From Eustoma russellianum (lineage: Eukaryota > Streptophyta > Magnoliopsida > Gentianales > Gentianaceae), in the NCBI GenBank assembly GCA_036186865.1, contig AP025055.1, forward strand, positions 22,950,274 to 23,014,273: a stretch of DNA of 64,000 nucleotides, in the 5' to 3' direction. The translations under genes and the position numbers were made by a program. A model generated the notes under the pieces. It was given only the letters and a program-made list of their open reading frames with translations, was not told where the DNA came from and searched no databases. This document shows, one piece after another, positions 11,537 through 23,015 of this stretch; the stretch's first letter is position 1, and every line of letters begins with the position of its first letter.

Positions 11537-12420
11537 TTATTCTGTATCAATCTCACCAAATTCATTGAATTTCACATGAATAGATTCCATGATTTGTCTA
11601 GTGAGAGGATCATAACACCTATATGCCTTTGAATTTATAGAATATCCAACAAAAATGCACTCAATTGATTTGGATTCAAATTTGTCTAAATTATCTTTTG
11701 TATTTAAAACAAAACATTTGCATCCAAACACACGAAAATAGTCAATCTTAGGCATGCGATCATTCAAAATCTCATAAGGCGTCTTGTTTATTTTCTTTCT
11801 TAAGATAGGCGATTTACAATATAGCATGCACAATTTACGGCTTCCGCCCACAGAAATCTAGGCAATTTATTTTTGCATAACATAGTCCTAGCGATTTCTT
11901 GTAATGTAGATTCTTTCTTTCTACTACTTCATTTAATTGTGGAGTTCTAGGTGGGAAAACTCATGCTTGATTCCTTTTCTTCTTCGCAAAATGAAATCAT
12001 CTCTTTGTTTTTTATAACTCACCGCCTCTATCACTTCTTATCTTGTTCACACTTACACCGTATTCATTTTCAAGTTGTATAATTAATTTTGCAATTTCAA
12101 ATGGCGCTATCATCCTTATGTACAAGAAATAAGTCCAAGTATAACGAGAGAAATCTCAACAATCACGCATGCATAGTGGCACCCACCAAGGCTTGTAGTG
12201 CGACTAGGACCAACAAATCAATATGCAATAGTTCTAAGACTCTAGTCGTGCTTATTTCATTTTTAGGCTTAAGTGACTCACGTGTTTGTTTTCCTTTTAT
12301 GCAAGATTCACACAACTGAAAGTTGTCTAAATCAAGCGTAGGCAATCCTCGTACTAGGTTCTTTCGTTGAAGTTTTTCTAGTGTGGAAATGCAATGTGTC
12401 CTAAACGTCTATGCCATAAT
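11537..12420 (-). pseudogene. pol: N integrase remnants
   Basis: On the minus strand the zinc-finger end (LDLDNFQLCESCIKGKQTRE) lies around 12345-12290. It is followed by LLHIDLL near 12240 and, after frameshifts, by the C-terminal segment KKINKTPYEILNDRMPKIDY and FVGYSINSKAYRCYDPLTRQ at about 11810-11590. The sequence between (about 11850-12120) holds broken DDE core. It is homologous to 60625-61520 in element C. Confidence 0.85.
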
Positions 12421-12599
12421 TCACAGTGGGTTCATTTGACATAAAGCACTTAACTTTAGCGTCTACCACATCATCATAGAAAGCGTAAAAATATCACCTT
12501 CATCGTTTTCCGTTTAAAACGTGTTTCTCCATTTTATTTATTATATTGCAATATAGGGTGAGTAAAACACACATTAAAACCGTTGTCAAACAAATTGAG

Positions 12600-12860
12600 A
12601 AATGCTAAGAAGATTGTAGGATAAGTTGCTTACCAAAAATACGTTGGAGATTTGGAGAGTGCTTGGATTTCCAATCGTACCTTTTCCGATGATCTTGCCT
12701 TCGTTGTTGTCTCCAAAGGTCATGGATCTGCCTTTTGTGACCTTCTTTAGTTTGGTGAACAGGCTCGGGTCAACCCGTCATGTGTCTCGAGCATCCACTG
12801 TCAAGGAACCACATTAATAGTTGTATCTTTCGATGTGTGGGCTCCCTGCAATGTGCAAAG
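12600..12860 (-). pseudogene. pol: N aspartic protease remnant
   Basis: The minus strand around 12820-12770 encodes WFLDSGCSRHMTG with the catalytic Asp intact, followed by frameshifted sequence matching the protease of element C (KGTIGNPSTLQ). It lies between gag and integrase as expected. Confidence 0.8.
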
Positions 12861-13239
12861 ATGATTTAGGTACCCTTTTAGCTTTGGGTCCTTTCGAGTT
12901 AGTTAATCACCTCTTGGTAAAAAGTGCCTTTCGGTACCCATACTTGGGTGATCCTTCTCGGTCTATCAAATGACAAGAATGTAGATGAAGGTGCGATATA
13001 GTAGACATGTGGTGCATGCACTTTGGGGCCTTTGCCCAATGACTCCTTTATACTCATTTAATGAAGGACGTTTTTGATATGTCCTTGTGTGTGTATGCGT
13101 TAGTGCGTGGATGATATGAATTTCGTGTATGCATTATTCTTTTCTTTTCATATCTATATGGTACAAGTTATATTTCACATGATATGAAGAAGAAGTGGGG
13201 CGTGATGAGGAAAGGGATGGCTTTTGCGTCATCTTAGAC

Positions 13240-14730
13240 GCACTTGAGGCTTAGGGGTGTTTACTTTCTTGGACACCACAAACATAGTTGGTTTGGTTGA
13301 TATTCATTTGTATAACGTATCCCAAACCCGTTTTGTCGCTGTCATGCTTTTGTGTTAATATAATGCGATGCAGCATGTTGGACCCCGTATCTAACTGTTT
13401 CATTATTTTCTCTAAATCGGTATTCCTTGATTTCAAACTTGAAATCTCGGATTTTATTTCATTATTTTGAGTGGTTCAATGATGAAATCTCTGTCTTTAA
13501 TGCAGTAATGACACATGATGACTCTTTCTTTGAATCGCTTAATTGAGCGACAAGATTCTCGTTAGAAGATTCTAACAGTTTCTTGTCTTTAATTAATCAT
13601 TTATTTTCCTTAGCGAGAGTCTTAGTGAATTTATGCAATTCTAAATACTACTAAAAAGATCATCATAAGAAGGTTTAGAGTCAGAGTCAGAATCAGATGA
13701 TACCTCATTAGATGCTTTAGATGCAAAGCATACTTGTGCAGTCTCCTCTTCTGTCTCAGTTTAGAATCCGATGAATCACTCCAGGTGGAGGCCTTTAGAG
13801 CACGTTTCCTTGTTTGGGTTCTGAGACAAGTCTATTTTTGTTCCACTCCTTGTCAGGGTATTTAGTTGTTTGCTTTTCTTATTGGGGCAGTCATATGATA
13901 AGTGTCCGAGTTTGCCACATTCATAACATTTAACGTCTTATCATTTGACTTGTTCTTATTCTCTTAGTTGTAGTACCCTTATTTTGTTTCTAAATGACCT
14001 TCTCATAAATTTTCTTAAGCCTTTAGCCAATAGAATTAGGTCATCATTATCCGATTCAGAATCACTATCATCTACGTGATCGGAGGAGGAGACGTATTCA
14101 TTTGATTTAAAAGCAATAGCTTTACCTTGTTTAGATGATTCGATTTCCGTATGGTGAGTTTATTCTCATAGACTTAAGTGATCCGATTAATTCTTCCATC
14201 TTTATTGACTTAGTTTCCTTGCTTTCTTCTATTGCGGTCACTTTAGGGTCCCACTCGGATGGAAGGCTCGTAAGACTTTCTGTACCTTTTCCTGCGTGGT
14301 AAAAGCTTTACCAAGAGACTCAAGAGAGTTGTAGATGTTAGTCAAACGAAGATCCATATCAACAATAGACTCATTAGGCAACAATAATTTAAACGACTCA
14401 AGTGTGGACATAAGCATGTTTATTTTTGACTCTTTTACTTGACTCGTGCCTTCGTGTTTTTTCTAGTATCCTCCACATTTCTTGTGCACTCGAACAGTTT
14501 GACACATAACTAGACTCACTTTTACTTAATCCGTTTAGGAGCAATTGCATAGCCCTAGCATTCATACTAAGTTTCTTTTTATCATCACTCGTATATTCTT
14601 GTCTAGATTTAACGACTTCTAATGTGACTCCGTCTACGGTGGATACTTAGATGGGACAAAGGACCATCTTCTATTATCGACCAAAGATCTATATCTATAG
14701 CCATAAGAAAAAGCTTCATTCTAAGTTTCC
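13240..14730 (-). pseudogene. gag: N gag (zinc knuckle and coiled coil), frameshifted
   Basis: The N-terminal DLWSIIEDG-type domain starts near 14720. The capsid-like segment lies at about 14460-14190. The knuckle is CYECGKLGHLSYDC at 13928-13888, followed by the acidic/serine stretch and the coiled-coil tail (to 13251-13436). Order and sequence match element C. Many small indels prevent a continuous frame. Confidence 0.8.
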
Positions 14731-14852
14731 ACTAATAAACGACTCACCGTCAAAAAGTGGAGGCCTTTGGCTCGACATACCTTCTTGCTCGGTTTTGAGA
14801 TTTGTGGTTGCCATCTCACTGAATCGTTGGATTCTTTGAAGTGAGTGTTCCT

Positions 14853-14866
14853 GCTCTCTGATACCA
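14853..14866 (-). other. Primer-binding site of N
   Basis: The minus strand reads TGGTATCAGAGAGC two bases after the 5' LTR end at 14869. It is complementary to the initiator methionine tRNA end. Confidence 0.85.
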
Positions 14867-14868
14867 CT

Positions 14869-17800
14869 TGTAGGATCTGCAAGGCACCACTAGAAGGGGG
14901 GGATTGAATAGGTGGTGCGGAAAGTGTGGTTTTTAAAATTTGTTTAAAACTAAACAACTCAACTTCTGAAAACAGATTCTGTTTCCAGGACCAGTTTTAA
15001 AACGTTTTTAAAACCAGGTTATAGGTCTCAAAAAATTCTGAAATTTTGAAGAACTTAGCCTCAGATGTTTTGAGGGTCCCCTAAAAATTTCAAATTAAAA
15101 TTCAACCTTTAACCCCTTCAAAAACCGTTGGTGATCAGATTGCGCGAATCTGCCAGAAACGGTAGACGGTTTTGAAAATTTATTCCTATTTGTGTAAGTC
15201 CAAATGCTCTGAAATTTAACCACTAACTCCTTATATACTATATTTAAGTGGGTTGAAACAGTTTTGCAAAATTCTTTTGGGAAGTAGGTCAATTACAATC
15301 AAAGTCTCAACCTTTGCAAGTCTGAAAATCAGACTGCACTAGTCTCAGAACTTTTGATGTTTGATCGACTTATACTTATCCAAAAGGGTTGAAACTTGTG
15401 CCAAATTAACCCTAGAACGTATTTCTATGTTTCTGGAAATTTCGTGATTTTTGAAAGTCGTTTACTATTTTTACGAATGCGAACAAAGAATAAACTGTGC
15501 AGTAACTGAAAGTAAATGCTGAAAGTAAATGGCACCAAGAATTTTATACTGGTTCGGTTATAAACAACCTACTCCAGTCTTCAAGGAACATCTTCCTTGG
15601 TTCACACTAGTCACACACACGCAATACACCTTACCACAGGGTTGATAGAGTTACACACAACTCCAACCCTTTACAAACCTTGTACGATGAATACAATTCG
15701 CACGAACACCACCACCTCGCAAGAATGAAGATTGATCACACCTTGATCAATCTTTTACAAAGATATGGAATATGTGGTGGTCTATATCAAGCCTATTCAA
15801 GATTGAAAATATGAATACAATAGGCTTTCAAGAAGAAAGAAAGAAAGAGAATGTAGAAGAAGAAGGCTAGGCGTTTTTCACTTTGTTTTGCAATGCTTGT
15901 GCTTGTCTTGTTTTTGCTCAACTTCTTTCCTTTTAACCTTGCATGGCCGTCCACCCTTGGTGCCTCCCCCTCTTGAAAATTATCTTCTAAGTCCTTGGGA
16001 GAATGTAAGACATCATTGTGACATGGTCTTGCTTACTTGGCATCTTCTTATTGGATGATCATTTAAGCTTTGCTTACTTGGCACTTCATGATTGGTTGGA
16101 TGTTGTCATCATTGATGACTTGGAAAATCTGAGAATAACACTTAAAACATGTGCCAATATCAATCACAAAATAATTTCCATAAAGCTCAAGATTGTCACA
16201 TAAATGTTGCAAGACAAAATTTCTCCCTTACTAAGCAAGAAATCGGCCATTAAGAGGTTTTACCATGCTGAATTTTCACATGTGTTACATAGTTGTGCAA
16301 TTCAAAATAATTCCATTTTTCTTTGATTTTTCTAATTAAAATGAATCACCAATTCATAGCAATTATCTTGATCAATTTGGAAATGAATTTGGTCTCCCAC
16401 ATGGCCTCCATTTCGGCCATTACATACTACACATCTGAAAAATTTCAGCATGTGTGATATAAAATATCACACTTTATGAATTTAAAAAAATATTCAAATT
16501 ACTTCCATTTCTTCTCCCAATCAATCACATAATTCAAGATGATAAAATATGTCACATTAAAGTGAAAATTTCGGCCACTCAGGCTTACACATGCTGAAAT
16601 TTTCAGCATGTGTTATAAGTGAGACAAAGTTTGAAATCTTACCATTTGTAGCTTCTCTCTTTAATTCACCAACATTGTATGATTGATTCTTGACCAATCA
16701 ATATGCCAAAAGGCTCCAAATAAGCTCCATCTCAGCTGTAGGGGCGTTGCATAGTGTATGTGCATGTGCTGAAATTTATTTTTGCTACTTTGTAAAATAG
16801 TGCACATTTAATAATACACACATGTTATATTCCAATCAGCCCTTAATTTAATTTTCTAGAACACTTTAAGATGTATAACATATGTAAAAAAGTGTCTAGA
16901 TACGTGTCATATGATGTACCAAAAACGTTCCATGTGTTGTGTGCGTAGAAAACGAATTTTCGATATTTATCGATTACCCGATTTTTCTCTAATTAAATTC
17001 AACTTTTGCACATGTTATATATATTATGTTACACATATATATATAATATATACTTTAAATCTCAGCACTTGGCTGGTCTAAAGTGGCGCCATTTATCATG
17101 TGTCAAAATTAAAATTGGAATCTTCACATTTTGCCTTAATGTGGGGGGGTGATTTGTGTGTGCCAGCATGGAAAGTATTTTTGGCTGAAAATATCACCAT
17201 TAGCACGAAATTTTTGATGATTTTTGAGGTGTAAGGGCTGGCCATCTATTTATGGCAAGTACGTGACACGTTGGCGAAGTTTCAGTATTCGCCCGATACG
17301 ACAATTTTTGGTTTAGAACCTTTTAACGTGTCGTATTTAATTTGTCATCACCATGTCTTATATCATATGATATAAACCTGAATATACTCATAAATATGAG
17401 TTAAGTATAGTGGTGTGACATTAACATACGTACGTAAAATATATAACGTGTCAGTAGTACGTTGGAATACATGTGTATGTGCCTTTTTCAAAAAATCTGA
17501 AAATATTTGTATTTTATATGTATATGGCGTGTGTATATTTAAGAGGGGAGGAGGAGAAAACTTTCCTTCCTTAGCCTTGTTGCCTTTGTGCCTTTTCCAA
17601 ATGTGGCTTCCTTTAATGAACTACTTAGTTTATAAACTAAGTACTTCACTTAATGAACTAGTTTAGTTCATTAATGGTGGCACCTGAAAATAGTATAAAC
17701 ACAACAAATGTTTGCCATATGATGTAAGCTTTAACGCTTCATAGCTCGTTAGTCCGGCAACATTATATATAAGCTAAATAAGGCAAGTAATAGCAATGTA

Positions 17801-17893
17801 TCATGCATACATGTATATATCATGCATGTTTGTGTATATATCATGCATTTAAGTCACTTATTTTGAAATCACTCAAACCCCCTTTTCTCTACA
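14869..17893 (-). repeat. N 5' LTR (3025 bp)
   Basis: It matches 6708-9753 throughout, with scattered single-base and short indels. The TG and CA termini are intact. It contains the inverted repeat at 16587-16613. The open frames at 16018-16203 and 17415-17666 are LTR sequence. Confidence 0.9.
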
Positions 17894-17898
17894 TATTC

Positions 17899-19868
17899 AA
17901 CTAAGTCAAGAGCATATAGGTGTTATAATCCTGCATTTAAAAAGATAATTGAATCCATAAATGTAAAATTCAATGAAAATGCATGCTTTGAAATTAGTGA
18001 TAAAACTCAACATAAACCTGAGAATAATGTTGAAAATATGTTTGATGATGATGTATTACTTGAGCATGTACTTGATCATCTAGAACCAATTCCTCATGAA
18101 CAAGACATGCATGAACCTTTAGATGAAATAAATGAAGACACTTTTCAATTGGAAGATACTAATGATCTAATTACATATGATAATATTCATACAAATGAAA
18201 CATTTGAACAAGATGAGGGTAAATCTAGTCAATCTAGGAATTGGTGGCATCCTAGAGAGTTAATCATTGGGGATCCAAGTGTTGGGGTTAGAACACATAG
18301 AAATATAAGTCAATTTGAAGGACATAGCTTAATCTCACAATTAGAACCTAAGAATGTAAAGGAAGCCTTAGGCGATATATCTTGGATAGATGCTATGCAT
18401 GAGGAATTAAATCAATTCACAAGGAACAATGTGTGGGACTTAGTACCTAAACCCGAAAACAAGTCTATAATAGGAACGAAATGGGTGTTTAGGAATAAAA
18501 TGGATGAACAAGGAAAAATTACAAGAAATGAGGCTAGACTAGTCACACAAGGTTATAATCAATAAGAAGGAATAGATTATGAAGAAACCTTTGCACCCGT
18601 TGCACAAGTAGAAGCAATTAGATTGTTACTTGCAATTGCAAGTCTAAACAACATTAAACTCTTCCAAATGGATGTCAAGAGTGCATTCTTGAATGGATAC
18701 ATCCAATAAGAGGTGTTTGTCAAACAACCCCCTAGATTCAAAGATCCAAAGAATCCTAACCATGCTTATAAACTTAAGAAAGCTCTATATGGTTTGAAAC
18801 AAGCTCCAAGAGCTAGGTATGATAGATTTGCAAACTTTCTTATTGCAAATAATTATCAGAGGGGGACCATCGACAACACATTATTTCTAAGAAGAAAAGA
18901 TAATGACTTGTTAATAGTTCAAATATATGTAGACGATATTATCTTTGGTTTAACCAACCCTACCTCAGTAAACGACTTCGAAGAATGTATGAAGTCAGAA
19001 TTTGAAATGTCAATGGTAGGAGAGTTGAAATTTCTTAGGACTTCAAATCAAACAAACCCCTCAAGGAATTCACATTAGCCAACTTAAGTATGTCAATGAT
19101 ATGATTAAGAAGTTTGGCTTTGAAGAGTTGAAACCAACAACTACCCCCATAAGTGTTAGCACCAAACTTGATAAGGATGAAAATGGTAAACCATTTGATG
19201 ACACACTATATAGGTCTATGATTGGCTCACTGTTATACTTAACTGCATCAAGACCTGACAACATGTTTAGTGTGTGTGTGTGCTAGGTTTCAATCTTGTC
19301 CTAAGGTATCACATTACAATACGGATAAAAAGATCTTTAGATTTCTTAAACACACACCTCACATAGGACTTTGGTATGATAGAAACGGTAAGTTGGAATT
19401 GTACGCATATAGTGATGCTGATTATGGTGGTTGCAAGTTAGAAAATCCACTAGCGGTACATATCAATTCATAGGAAACAACTTGATCTCATGGTTTTCTA
19501 AAAAGCAAGCTAGTGTAGCTCTTTCTACCACTGAAGCCGAGTATATTGCTTTTAGTTTATGTACTACCCAAATACTTTGGCTTAAACAGCAACTTAGTGA
19601 TTTTGGCATTAAAATGAAAAAGATTCAAATTTTCTGCGATAGCACAAGTTCGATCAATCTTTCACAGAATCTAGTGCTTCATTCTAAGGCCAAACACATT
19701 GAGGTGCGATACCAAATTCTTCGAGATCATATTCAAAATGAAGATAAGTTATAAACCATATAAGAACTGATCACCAAATCGTTGATATCTTTACCAAACC
19801 CCTTAATCAAGCCACTTTTGAAAACTTACATGCCAAGTTAGGTATGATGACTTATGATACCATTGCGT
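17899..19868 (+). pseudogene. pol: H integrase tail, reverse transcriptase and RNase H
   Basis: This is the continuation of H pol after N. The linker is acidic (18038-18250). RT follows with TKWVFRNKMDEQGK, MDVKSAFLNGY, LYGLKQAPRARYDRF (the usual Trp is Arg) and the intact catalytic IYVDDIIFG near 18925. In-frame stops occur at 18563-18565 and 18707-18709, each a Glu-to-TAA change relative to element C, and a frameshift near 19040. RNase H shows SRPD, SDADYGGC, STTEAEYIA and FCDSTSSINL. A polypurine tract (19980-19990) precedes the 3' LTR. Confidence 0.9.
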
Positions 19869-19992
19869 AGTTCCATCTTTTGCGTGATTTGCAAAATAAA
19901 GGGGGAAATAGAATAGGAACATGATTTTAGTTGGTAATTCATATGCTAAGTTTCAATTGGTATAAGTTGAGTATAGGTTAAGGGGGAGAGTA

Positions 19993-20268
19993 TGTAGAGA
20001 AAAAGGGGTTTGAGTGATTTCAAAATGCATGATTTAAATAAATTGTTACAAAAAAATGCATGACATGACACGTTCTTGCTTAAAACTTGCCTTATATAGT
20101 TTATATATAATGTTGTCGTACTAACGAGCCATGAAGCTTTAAAGCTTACATCAAATGGCAAACATTTGTTGTTTTGAACTATGTTCAGGTGCCATCATTA
20201 ATGAACTAAACTAGTTCATTAAGTGAAGTACTCAGTAAATTAAACTAAGTAGTTCATTAAAGGAAGCT
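19993..20268 (+). repeat. H 3' LTR, first 276 bp
   Basis: It begins TGTAGAGAAAAAGGGG directly after the polypurine tract and matches the LTR starts at 56176 and 63579. It is cut at AAGCT (20264-20268), the G1 target site, and continues at 30063. Confidence 0.88.
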
Positions 20269-21199
20269 TACGACTTTCAATAGTTTAGAAATCAACTTTA
20301 AATATAATTTCATTAAATGTATAGTTCTACGAGGCTGAGTACATAAAATAGAGGTGAGAAAATAAGCAAAATAGTGAAATTAAGAAAATTATGCTGAAAT
20401 ACCCAAATTACCCCTCCCCACTTAAATGATGGGGAGTAGCACAAATGAGTATAACTCCCCATTAGTCTAAAGGGGCCCGGTTACAAACAGAGAGAAGGAG
20501 GGAGAAACGGCTAGGGAGAAAAGAGAAGGAGAAAGTGAAAGAAGAAGAAGAGAAGAAGAAGAGGAAGAAAGAGCGGTCAGTCTAGGTCCAATTCTTACTG
20601 AAATTCTGCAGTACACTCGTAAGCCTAACTGGAAACAAAGGCAAGTAATCTTTCTATACGCTTTACGCAAATTTTGTTACCTTAGGCCCTATGTTCTTAC
20701 AAAGAGAAAACTTGGATCACACATTAGTAGCTTCGGTTTGTTTATGTTGAATGTTTTACTATATGTAATTGTTGTTGTTGTTGATGGTATAGTCATGTTA
20801 TTTGGCTAATTTCTGAAAATGGTTATGTTGTGATCTTTGTTGATAATATGCCCATAAGAGTGTTATTCGTATTGTGTCATTGCTTTGGTATAAGTTCTTG
20901 GGTTCATTAAGTATATCTTAAGTGTTTTGAGTGTATTTGCAGAAGGTTGGAGGATTAAAGATGTCATTGGTGTAGACTTGTTGTGTTGGAAAGTTGAAGA
21001 GATACATTGGAGGTTGTGAATGATAGAAGGTTAAGAGTGGATATTATTAGACCTGTCTAAGAATCAATTCATGTTAGTTGTGTGTTAAGCAGGATGAATT
21101 TAGATGGTAAGATGGATCTTGAGGTGTTTAACATGGAAGGGGTGAAGAAGAAGGGTGTTGGGTGGAAATTACTGCAAAAAAATTGCAGTTCTAAACCGT

Positions 21200-21440
21200 G
21201 TGAGAACACTTCGAACACCTACATTAGGCGCTTCAAGTCACATTAGGCGCCTAATGTAGGCGTTCAATGTGTCCCAGAGCATCCCCGTACACTTCGAACA
21301 CCTACATTAGGCGCTTCATGTCACATTAGGCGCTTCATGTAGGCGTTCGATGTATACGGCACACCCCCGAACACTTCGAACGCCTAGAATAGGAGCCTCA
21401 TGTCCCCATTAGGCGCCTCATGTGGCGTTCCAAGTATACT
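21200..21440. repeat. AGGCGC palindromic minisatellite in G LTR (also at 23973-24215, 35290-35700, 41640-42050)
   Basis: Blocks of 'acttcgaacacctacattaggcgc' and its reverse complement alternate, producing the perfect palindrome CATTAGGCGCCTAATG (for example 21222-21262). All four long G LTR copies have it. The G2 copies (minus orientation) are longer, with more units. It is much more GC-rich than its surroundings. Confidence 0.85.
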
Positions 21441-21824
21441 GGAAGTCTTTTTGACCCTTTAGGTGCCCTATGTATGTGTAGTAACTCTATACACTTCTTT
21501 TGAGCATAAAATGCAAGGGTATTTGAGGTGTAATTGAGGAATAGATGGTAAGTTTGACTAAGTAAGAATAAGGTTGAATCCCAAGTGAATTAGTGAGATG
21601 AACGGACTTGGAAAGATACGAACATAGAGTGTTTGAGGTGCAAGACTGTATACTTGATATGTAAGATGTGTGTGTGTGTTACCTGTTTGATACGAAGTTG
21701 CATGAGCATCCTACATCATGACATGGGCACTTGCATTTGACTTGAGAATTTCTTTGCAAAAGAACATGTGTTTACAAGAAAAGATTAAAGTTTTCGAAAG
21801 GCAAACTATGGCTGCTGGTTGATC

Positions 21825-22115
21825 GCGAGATATAAAAGTCACGTCTACGAAAGCAGGGTATAAAAGCGTGATCTATGAATCAACAGCAGGGTATAAAATA
21901 TTTTATGGGGCCGTGGACCTATAAGCACGGATATATGATATATGTAATGGGGCTGTGGACCTATCAGAACAGATATATGATGTATGTAATGGGGCCGTGG
22001 ACCTTTCAGCACGGGGTATAAAGTTATATGTTATGGGGCCGTGGACCTTTCAACACGGGGTATAAAGTTCTGTTTGCTGTGGACTGATCACCCACATGGT
22101 ATAAAGTTTTGCTAC
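21825..22115 (+). repeat. Hairpin-plus-TATAAA array in G LTR, unit 1
   Basis: Short inverted repeats are each followed by a TATA-like motif. The main unit is GGGGCCGTGGACCT(T/A)TCAG then CACGG (stem CCGTG/CACGG) followed by GGTATAAAG or ATATATGAT. Four such units occur here. Flanking units use other stems, such as CTGTGG/CCACAG. Whether any motif is a working promoter cannot be told from sequence. Confidence 0.75.
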
Positions 22116-22272
22116 GCGAAGAATATGATAAGAAGAGTTATGAAATATTTTGTGAAATGACACGCATGACATGTTTATGAAAGAAGACATATGCATGGGT
22201 GTGTGTGTGGTTTTAAAGAAGTACATGCATCATGATATACGAAGCATAAGATTTGACATGCAAGAAATGTGA

Positions 22273-22619
22273 CTACCACTGAAGCCGAGTATATTGCTTT
22301 AAGTTTATGTACTACCCAAATAATTTGGCTTAAACAGCAACTTAGTGATTTTGGCATTAAAATGAAAAAGATTCCAATTTTCTGCGATAGCACAAGTTCG
22401 ATCAATCTTTCACAGAATCTGGTGCTTCATTCTAAGGCCAAACACATTGAGGTGCGATACCAACTTCTTCGAGATCATATTCAAAATGAAGATATAGTTA
22501 TAAACCATATAAGAACTGATTACCAAATCGCTGATATCTTTACCAAACCCCTTAATCAAGCCACTTTTGAAAACTTACATGCCAAGTTAGGTATGATGAC
22601 TTATGATACCATTGCGTAG
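22273..22619 (+). pseudogene. pol: Duplicated copia RNase H C-terminus (from H)
   Basis: The open frame from 22269 encodes TTEAEYIALSLCTTQIIWL, FCDSTSSINLSQN, LHSKAKHIEVRYQ and IADIFTKPLNQATFENL, the canonical end of copia pol. Unit 1 carries the same text but with a stop after QNEDKL near 19754, so the duplicate has kept the better version. It has no promoter, start or upstream RT of its own. Confidence 0.88.
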
Positions 22620-23015
22620 TTCCATCTTTTGCATGATTTGCAAAATAAAGGGGAGATAGAATAAGAACATGATTTTAGTTGGTAATTCATGTGCTAAGTT
22701 TCAATTGGTATAAGTTGAGTATAGGTTAAGGGGGAGAGAGTAGAGAAAAAGGAGTTTGAGTGATTTCAAAATGCATGATTTAAATAAATTGTTACAAAGA
22801 AATGCATGACATGACACGTTCTTGCTTAAAACTTGCCTTATATAGTTTATATATAATGTTGTCGTACTAACGAGCCATGAAGCTTTAAAGCTTACATCAA
22901 ATGGCAAACATTTGTTGTGTTTGAACTATGTTCATGTGACATCATTAATGAACTAAACTAGTTCATTAAGTAAAGTACTCAGTAAATTAAACTAAGTAGT
23001 TCATTAAAGGACGCT
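22620..23015 (+). repeat. Copia 3' noncoding region and LTR stub in duplication unit 2
   Basis: It repeats 19869-20268: a polypurine tract (22728-22740), then the copia LTR start with the initial TG lost (TAGAGAAAAAGG at 22741), ending at 23015 where G1 LTR sequence begins. Confidence 0.85.

Larger units (their letters stand above)
6708..17893 (-). mobile_element. Copia element N, complete but defective, nested in H
   Basis: An 11.2 kb minus-strand element with two LTRs of 3046 and 3025 bp, both bounded by TG...CA, and identical TSDs. Read on the minus strand: 5' LTR (17893-14869), PBS, gag, protease, integrase, RT/RNase H, polypurine tract (next to 9754), 3' LTR (9753-6708). It is a close relative of H and C. 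The LTRs align along their whole length with small indels, so insertion is younger than H but not recent. RT has an internal deletion and a mutated catalytic box. Confidence 0.92.
20269..22272 (+). repeat. G1 5' LTR, partial copy in duplication unit 1
   Basis: It matches 23016-25031 nearly throughout. Internal landmarks are a purine-rich tract (20482-20576), a GTT microsatellite (20771-20782), the AGGCGC palindromic minisatellite (21200-21440) and the hairpin/TATA array (21825-22115). It ends at the duplication breakpoint. Confidence 0.88.

Noticed and set aside
21200..21440. CRISPR-like array of palindromic repeats
   Set aside because: No uniform repeats with unique spacers; the units are alternating inverted copies within a plant retrotransposon LTR present four times.
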